Under the pieces are notes generated by a model. The model searched no databases. It was not told where the DNA came from and saw only the letters and a list, made by a program, of their open reading frames with translations. From contig JAWKTI010000003.1 in assembly GCA_041399155.1 (NCBI GenBank), positions 774,563 to 838,562 on the forward strand: a stretch of 64,000 nucleotides of DNA, given 5' to 3'. Made by a program: the position numbers and the translations under genes. Of the stretch, positions 60,001-64,000 are shown in pieces (position 1 is the stretch's first letter; the number at the start of each line of letters is the position of its first letter). Source of the DNA: Zavarzinella sp. (GTDB lineage Bacteria > Planctomycetota > Planctomycetia > Gemmatales > Gemmataceae).

Positions 60001-61263
60001 GCGTGCTTTGTTCAGCAGTTCGGTGGCATGGCCAGTTTCAATTGGCGTGGTGCCGGAAGCCTGGACCACCGAAGGCATTTTCAACCCGGGAATCTGTGGC
60101 GGAGTTACTGCCACAGGTGCCGTTGCAGGAACATTGCTCATGCTTTTGCGGGTTTCCATCACCAGGTAGTTATCAAGACCCAGTGACTTAGCCATATTGT
60201 CTGCAGTCTGCAGTCGCTCGTTGGCACCAGCAGCATCGGTGCTGCTGAGAACGCGAGCTTCAGCACACAAAGCAGAGATTTTCTTGTTGGCTGCACTGTG
60301 CAACTTCTGCATTGCCAGGTCGGGAGTTTCTTCCCCAGACTTAAAGGTGGCACGCAGGCGAGATGCTTCAAACAATTTCTTCTGAGCAGTCGCCAGATCA
60401 CCACCAATCTGTGCAGCACGTGCTTCATCCATCAGTTTGATGGCAGCCACACGCACCATTTCCGCTTGCTGGGCGGCATTGTTGCGTGGCTCATCCCAAC
60501 CGGCTGGCTTGGTAGTATTGCTGGCAGTGGTTGCCGGAGTGGCAGGAGTCTTTGATTCTTCCTTCACCACCTGTTTGGGAAGTTGCTCGCTGACACGGAT
60601 TTTTTCAATTTCCAGCAGCAGATCTTCCGGCCGATCACCAAAGTGAATCAGAGGATATTCCACACCTAGCTTCTGAGCTTCCATGGCTTTCTTTTCTGCC
60701 ATCGCCAGGTTGTCGATCCGCTGGTTTTTGTTTTCTGCTTTCGCATTGATGTACTGTCGGCTGGTATCCAGCAGAGTTTCGGATTGTTTCTCGCGAAATT
60801 CTGCTTTTGCTTCCTGTACTTCCTTCACCACGGTGTTGGGGGTACTTTCAAAAATACCCCAACTGGTAGTGGATTTGTATTTCATTGCCGCTTCTGCGTG
60901 GCGTTCTGCATCTTCCAGATTGCCCGCAGCGATGGCTTTGCGTGCCATTTCCATCAGTTGACGTGGATCGGTAACGGTGTCTTTCACAACCGTTTTGCTG
61001 GCAGGTTCGATGCTGCCCGATGTGCCAGACACTTTACGTGCGGCTTCCATCAACTTTTGCACCTCATCGAAGCGTTTTGCTTCCATGGCTTCTCGAGCAC
61101 GACGAATCAGATCGTCGTACTCCTGTTGTTTAGTCATCGCTGTTTGTTGAGCGTGGACGATCCAGGGGTCGGCTGTAACGCCCCCCAGAACTGCGAGACC
61201 CGGAATCAAGAATGCCTTGATGACATATCGATTCCAAAAATACGTTTTGGCACGAAACTTCAT
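57058..61263 (-). CDS. Large secretin-type outer-membrane protein (type II/III secretion family)
   Basis: About 1,401 residues from ATG 61263 (MKFRAKTYFWNRYVIKAFLI), with a signal-like N-terminus; a start at 61299 is possible. The first 800 residues are helical TPR-like repeats (for example MARKAIAAGNLEDAERHAEA), with a Pro-rich linker near 580. About 835-905 is an N-domain (VEINFQGMPLEKAIDSLRTY). About 1030-1390 is a secretin barrel: ISSLSVDTTVVVPDGGTVVM, PYVSRLFKNVAYGRDGRSIL, IMVTPRIII. It should form a ring channel in the outer membrane. Secretion ATPase and inner-membrane genes are absent nearby; the DUF1559 prepilin-like protein could be a partner, but that is speculation. Confidence 0.88.
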   Translation of the reverse strand: MKFRAKTYFWNRYVIKAFLIPGLAVLGGVTADPWIVHAQQTAMTKQQEYDDLIRRAREAMEAKRFDEVQKLMEAARKVSGTSGSIEPASKTVVKDTVTDPRQLMEMARKAIAAGNLEDAERHAEAAMKYKSTTSWGIFESTPNTVVKEVQEAKAEFREKQSETLLDTSRQYINAKAENKNQRIDNLAMAEKKAMEAQKLGVEYPLIHFGDRPEDLLLEIEKIRVSEQLPKQVVKEESKTPATPATTASNTTKPAGWDEPRNNAAQQAEMVRVAAIKLMDEARAAQIGGDLATAQKKLFEASRLRATFKSGEETPDLAMQKLHSAANKKISALCAEARVLSSTDAAGANERLQTADNMAKSLGLDNYLVMETRKSMSNVPATAPVAVTPPQIPGLKMPSVVQASGTTPIETGHATELLNKARTELRAGDTKAARLLAEEVIKEKMGMHDEAQALLKTIETEEFELKRSTARRAFDNGLACYNSHQYARAYGIFKQIDPNLLPASKKAELSELMHSSQVRAKSIDSTIAMVKSEEPAVPKVPTVPDMKDKLPNVLPDAPMNPVPPVPPSVPPIPPSALPGPEPKTPGTGPDNLLKQQENLAKVEVQRLRSESLKVENEAINRFGRGETDAAMQDLENFISKVQASNISKSAQQMIVRPIEARMDRLRVLKHQQDFLTKEAKDRREFFTEMTQDALFKQKKQEEVQKLMREAASLMKINKPKEAYALLQKAQQLDPEDPGVQASKMMAEVMYRKSEFDRVKSNQEEFNWREINESFDVPNRVNSKDLYKHPEDPEYRDRVMRRREIQPGYSRQMRSAREKELQSKLDTPVEINFQGMPLEKAIDSLRTYTKLNFHLDKQALVEAGIDPSRPVDAQLKGSLKSALNIMCGRDLGFTIENEAISITTQRALSGRMDFRTFGVGDLVIPIATFGRESGRNPLEELYPSDNRNNNQFRSPGSRLPNGQPVGAAENTPFSSNTSAVGRISNTPSSGGAVSRMVNGSNTLERELIRVITETIRPDTWKDQGGAGTIEYYPTNLSLVINQSPDVLEEVDRLLASLRSLQDLEVSIEIKLVSLSETFYERIGVDFAMGIPTGSSLNASAPNSPDGQIRLNGNDFRGNVVGLQAPGAPTPDLDIPIRTGSFNRAIPPFGGYFPLGDGGLALGMAFLSDIQVQLFLEAAQGDSRTNVMQAPRVTVFNGAASQISVNDTQLFLTSVNAAVINGQVIVVPQIDAVPVGSGGGGGQQGGLGGGGAGLGMFVQAIVSHDRRFVRMSIQQNFSNLSGVQSVPFTTFITPVFDNGATGQPTPFTTFLQLPRISSLSVDTTVVVPDGGTVVMGGLKYMAEGRNEFGPPVLSKIPYVSRLFKNVAYGRDGRSILIMVTPRIIITREEQLRQTGVDEDNFQQP

Positions 61264-61299
61264 TGTTTTTCCTGCCCCTTCATCCCGTTTCTGGTTCAC

Positions 61300-61669
61300 C
61301 GTAATCCCCCTGCCCTTTCCCCCCGGGCTGAGTAGGTAACTTTCTATCCTTGCGCAGAATTCCCCGGCGCAAAGGTAAATGGTCTTAGTGCGGGGCGATA
61401 ACCCGCTGTAGCAAATAGGTCAAGTATAAATCCCCACAAAATAAGCAGTTTTTTCCTTTTATTTGTGCTGGGATGTTTCAAACGACACGGTTGGCAAACC
61501 TGGGTAAGCTCCGTAAAGACATGCAGCCAGTTAATTTGTGGCGTTCTGATCGTCTCTTTCTAATAAGATGAACGGGAGTTTGATCCGTTAAATGGGGATC
61601 TTCCCGAGATAACTTGTGTCTGGCGCGGATGCACCGGACCTCTACCACTTAATAGAAGAGAGAATTTTG
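61300..61669. other. Divergent intergenic region
   Basis: About 370 bases between the secretin gene and the small anchored protein gene, where both promoters should lie. A TAATAA word at 61560-61565 with TTGTGG 19 bases upstream is the only promoter-like pair on the plus strand, too loose to call. A CCCCGGGC word near 61320 has no long stem. Confidence 0.35.
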
Positions 61670-61936
61670 ATGAACAAGCGTCTTGCAGCAGTATTGTTTG
61701 CCGCATTAGCCTTCTGTGCCGGTTACGTGGTTGCCGACCTGATGCAACGTGCGGAAGCCCAGGAAGCCAAAGGTCCCAAGTGGTCGCACGGTCTGTTGCT
61801 GCGGGTCCGCCCCGCCGATCAGGCAGATTTCAACAAAGACACTCCCAAAATTGGTGTGGAAGTGTTCAAAGATGAAAACAACGGCAACCTGATCTACATC
61901 ACCGAAAAAGGCAATATCGCGGTTGTGAAGCAGTAA
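61670..61936 (+). CDS. Small membrane-anchored or secreted protein
   Basis: An 88-residue protein from ATG 61670 (MNKRLAAVLFAALAFCAGYV); the frame is open upstream to 61616 but the added residues precede the signal. The signal/anchor is followed by a short domain (SHGLLLRVRPADQADFNKDT, KIGVEVFKDENNGNLIYITE) with a beta pattern. No family is recognised. The 260 bases after it are AT-rich and hold no gene. Confidence 0.65.
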   Translation: MNKRLAAVLFAALAFCAGYVVADLMQRAEAQEAKGPKWSHGLLLRVRPADQADFNKDTPKIGVEVFKDENNGNLIYITEKGNIAVVKQ

Positions 61937-62196
61937 GCTGCTGTTCGATTACCCAGTTGAAAATCCCATCTCCAGACTCCTTTGTCTGACATTTTGTACA
62001 CATATAATATATCCACGTGCGCAAATAATAATGCAATTTTGTCCATAAAATGCTTCGGATGAGTAAATTCTCATCTCCGCAAGTCCCTTGTGGTAAACAA
62101 CTTACGTCATGAAAAACTTTTTTGTGAATTTTTGCAAAATCGCAACCACCTGCAAAGAAAAGGGGGGATTTTTGAAGTGATTTGCGGGGAAAAAAA

Positions 62197-64000
62197 TCAA
62201 TCGTTGGTAATTGTCACCAGAATCCGCTGCACCACGGTGCTGCTGCCGTCGCTGGCGTAAACGGTTACCAGGAAGTTACCTGCGAAGTTGGTATCCCAAT
62301 TTAAGGTCAGGATATTGCCTGCAATACTGGTCGTGACTGGTGGGGCCGAAGGTGCGGTGGCCCCACTGAGCAATTCCGGTGAATTGTATACATTTACCCC
62401 ACCGTAGATGGGGTCGTTGAAGTTGGCTACGGGTGTCTGTGCCACTGTTGACTGATAACTGATTCCATCCCACGTATACAAGCGGTTGTTCGTGGCTAAA
62501 ATGAAGAATTGACCCAAATTATTAATGAAATATTTCTCATTAAAGCCTCGGGCATTAAAGCCGAACGCACCACCGGAAATTCCCAGGCGGGTCTTATCCT
62601 GTAATAGCTGGTTGTATGGCTGCACCTGAGCGAGAAGTGTGATCTGGTCTCCGTCGGCATCAGCAGGCACAAGATTGACCGTCGTGCTGCCCGCTGCTGA
62701 GCTACCAAATACATTGGCAATCGGCTGCAACGTGGGTGCGGTATTGGGCACATTCAGCAGAAATTGCTGCTTGGCAGTTGCCGCACCGTCGTTGAGAGTT
62801 GTGGTAATTTTCACCGTACCCGTGAATGCCACGTGGGGGTTCAGATTCACATCGCCTGTGGCACCGTTGCTGGTGGCAACAATCGCACTGACTTGTCCAC
62901 TGGCAGCGTAGATTTTTTCCGGATTGTTGTAGACAGCGACACCCACATTGGTCACGAAAATGCTGCTGGCAATTGTCCCTCGCCAGGCCAGCAGATCACC
63001 GTTCGGCATCAATAGGTAGTAGCCAGCACCTTGCGGATTACTGCCATTGGTGCTAAGGAAATACTTCTCCTGTTGCCCACGGACATTGAAGCCGAAATCG
63101 GCTTTGGTCAGGCCGTAACGGTCTTTCAATTCGAACAATGGATCTTCAATAAACTGTGGGCGAGCCTGGGTCAGCTTGCTGGGGTCTTCGTAGGCTCCCG
63201 TACCCGCCAGGCTGGCAATCGGTCCACGTGCCAGGCTAGTATTGAATTGGAAACCATCCCACGCGTAGAGTTGGCCGTTTGGCAGTAAAAAGAAAAGTTT
63301 GCCTCCCTGCGGATTGCTGCCGTTGGTGCTTGCAAACCACCATTCCTGCTGTCCGAAAGCGTTTTTGGTATATGGAGCGGCGGTTAAACCAAACTGCAAC
63401 TTCACATCGTATAATGCCCCACGGTTAACGTAGACTGTGGCTGGTGAACCTGGTAACGCATTAAAGAGTTGAGCAGGATTATTGGTTACAGTGGGATTGC
63501 TGTACGGGGCCAGATTGAAATCTACCACTGGGGTTTGCAGGAGAGTGCTTGTCAGTGAAACTCCGTTGAAGGCAAACAGTTTATTACCATTCGAAAGCAC
63601 ATAAAGTCCACTATTAGCGGAATTGCTGCCATTGGTGCTGCGGAACCACCATTCCTGTTGGCCGAAGAAGTTGTAGGAATAGGGTGCTACCAGCCCCAGT
63701 TCTGTCTTCAGATCAAACAATGGGTTGTAAGTTTCGGCCTGCAACTGGATTTGCCGTAACGCGGTTTCAGGATCGCCATCCGTTATGGGCAACGTCAGAT
63801 CAAGGCTATCCACGTTGTGATTCAATGTCTGGTTGCCCACTGCACCAATCGTGGGAGCAGTATTGTTGACCGTAAAGGTAAACTCTTTTTCAGCTGTGGT
63901 GGTACCATCATCTGCAACCACCGACACCCGGACAGTGCGGTCGAAGCTAGGAACACCACTCAGTGTCAGTTCATCATCCGTTACTGATGCTGTTAGACCA
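62197..64000 (-). CDS. C-terminal part of a giant secreted repeat protein (partial)
   Basis: The frame is open to the window edge (first residues GLTASVTDDELTLSGVPSFD), so the start is outside. Over about 601 residues, cadherin/Ig-like pieces (NNTAPTIGAVGNQTLNHNVD, DGDPETALRQIQL; PNTAPTLQPIANVFGSSAAG) frame four copies of an 85-90 residue module. Each module reads LxDxKxxxGL ... FNxxGQQEWWFxSTNGSN ... LxxNGxLxAWxG ... PVAxF ... Y-NP-xLxxA; the last copy has diverged (GFNEKYFINN). The modules may be beta-rich and bind a ligand on the surface. The tail is an ordinary Ig-like end. Family not recognised. Confidence 0.78.
   Translation of the reverse strand, partial: GLTASVTDDELTLSGVPSFDRTVRVSVVADDGTTTAEKEFTFTVNNTAPTIGAVGNQTLNHNVDSLDLTLPITDGDPETALRQIQLQAETYNPLFDLKTELGLVAPYSYNFFGQQEWWFRSTNGSNSANSGLYVLSNGNKLFAFNGVSLTSTLLQTPVVDFNLAPYSNPTVTNNPAQLFNALPGSPATVYVNRGALYDVKLQFGLTAAPYTKNAFGQQEWWFASTNGSNPQGGKLFFLLPNGQLYAWDGFQFNTSLARGPIASLAGTGAYEDPSKLTQARPQFIEDPLFELKDRYGLTKADFGFNVRGQQEKYFLSTNGSNPQGAGYYLLMPNGDLLAWRGTIASSIFVTNVGVAVYNNPEKIYAASGQVSAIVATSNGATGDVNLNPHVAFTGTVKITTTLNDGAATAKQQFLLNVPNTAPTLQPIANVFGSSAAGSTTVNLVPADADGDQITLLAQVQPYNQLLQDKTRLGISGGAFGFNARGFNEKYFINNLGQFFILATNNRLYTWDGISYQSTVAQTPVANFNDPIYGGVNVYNSPELLSGATAPSAPPVTTSIAGNILTLNWDTNFAGNFLVTVYASDGSSTVVQRILVTITND

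Noticed and set aside
58201..60186. Long open plus-strand frame of about 660 codons
   Set aside because: It lies antisense to the secretin gene, has no domain or start signal, and is an effect of codon use on the other strand.
1..64000. rRNA, tRNA and other known structured RNAs
   Set aside because: No tRNA cloverleaf, rRNA core sequence or known riboswitch was recognised by eye; a tRNAscan or Rfam run could still find one.

Overview
The window looks like chromosomal DNA of a planctomycete, most likely a relative of Gemmata/Zavarzinella (family Gemmataceae). Several lineage-typical families point this way: a DUF1559 prepilin-like protein followed by a small transthyretin-like lipoprotein, a TIGR03000 domain, three TIGR03067 lipoproteins, secreted proteins starting with an LExLExRxVPA-type motif, a GyrA with the SIAGLP active-site region, and LPS-type (WaaP, WaaG-like) sugar enzymes. 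I recognise these families from memory of the motifs; no search was run. No rRNA, tRNA or CRISPR array was recognised.

Layout. 1-2 kb: LPS core kinase and glycosyltransferase. 2-5.7 kb: an Rpn-type nuclease, a sigma-like protein that carries an export signal with a small helical partner gene, and an ankyrin/SUFU pair resembling orphan immunity genes. 5.7-7.35 kb: a phosphatase gene inside repeat-rich DNA. 7.35-14 kb: core genes (mnmE with a HEAT/propeller protein, efp, pepF). 14.1-17.5 kb: one alpha/beta-hydrolase lipoprotein gene cut by two different IS630-type elements, each at a TA; the three gene pieces still join in frame. 17.7-25.3 kb: secreted and envelope proteins (RTX-type, Pro-rich, Gly-rich, Wza-like exporter), a perfect parS-like palindrome, a zeta-toxin-like pair and an exported TIGR03000-methyltransferase fusion. 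25.5-25.9 kb: a probable MITE derived from the first IS. 25.9-30.7 kb: MarR regulator, threonine dehydratase-like enzyme, lactate permease. 30.8-36.6 kb: gyrA, an overlapping epimerase gene, and an FHA-GAF-AAA+ protein with broken AAA+ motifs. 36.7-42.8 kb: DUF1559 pair, ugd, three TIGR03067 lipoproteins and a truncated J-protein. 42.9-46.7 kb: groEL-groES-groEL. 47-50.6 kb: a DevBCA-type exporter operon ending in its TetR gene; devC looks broken, and a palindromic operator overlaps a good promoter. 50.7-57 kb: a membrane PQQ-propeller protein, small proteins, a decayed sigma factor and an FGGY sugar kinase. 57-64 kb: a large secretin-type protein, a small anchored protein and the C-terminal part of a giant secreted repeat protein that runs off the window.

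The window mixes housekeeping genes with envelope and secreted proteins (LPS sugars, UDP-glucuronate supply by Ugd, Wza-like export, secretin, RTX and Ig-like proteins) and with signs of genome decay (two IS, a MITE, broken devC, a broken sigma gene, a truncated dnaJ). The strongest leads for new biology are the sigma-like protein with a signal peptide plus its partner, the 140-bp intergenic element present twice, the roughly 90-residue GQQEWWF-type repeat protein, and the parS-like site.
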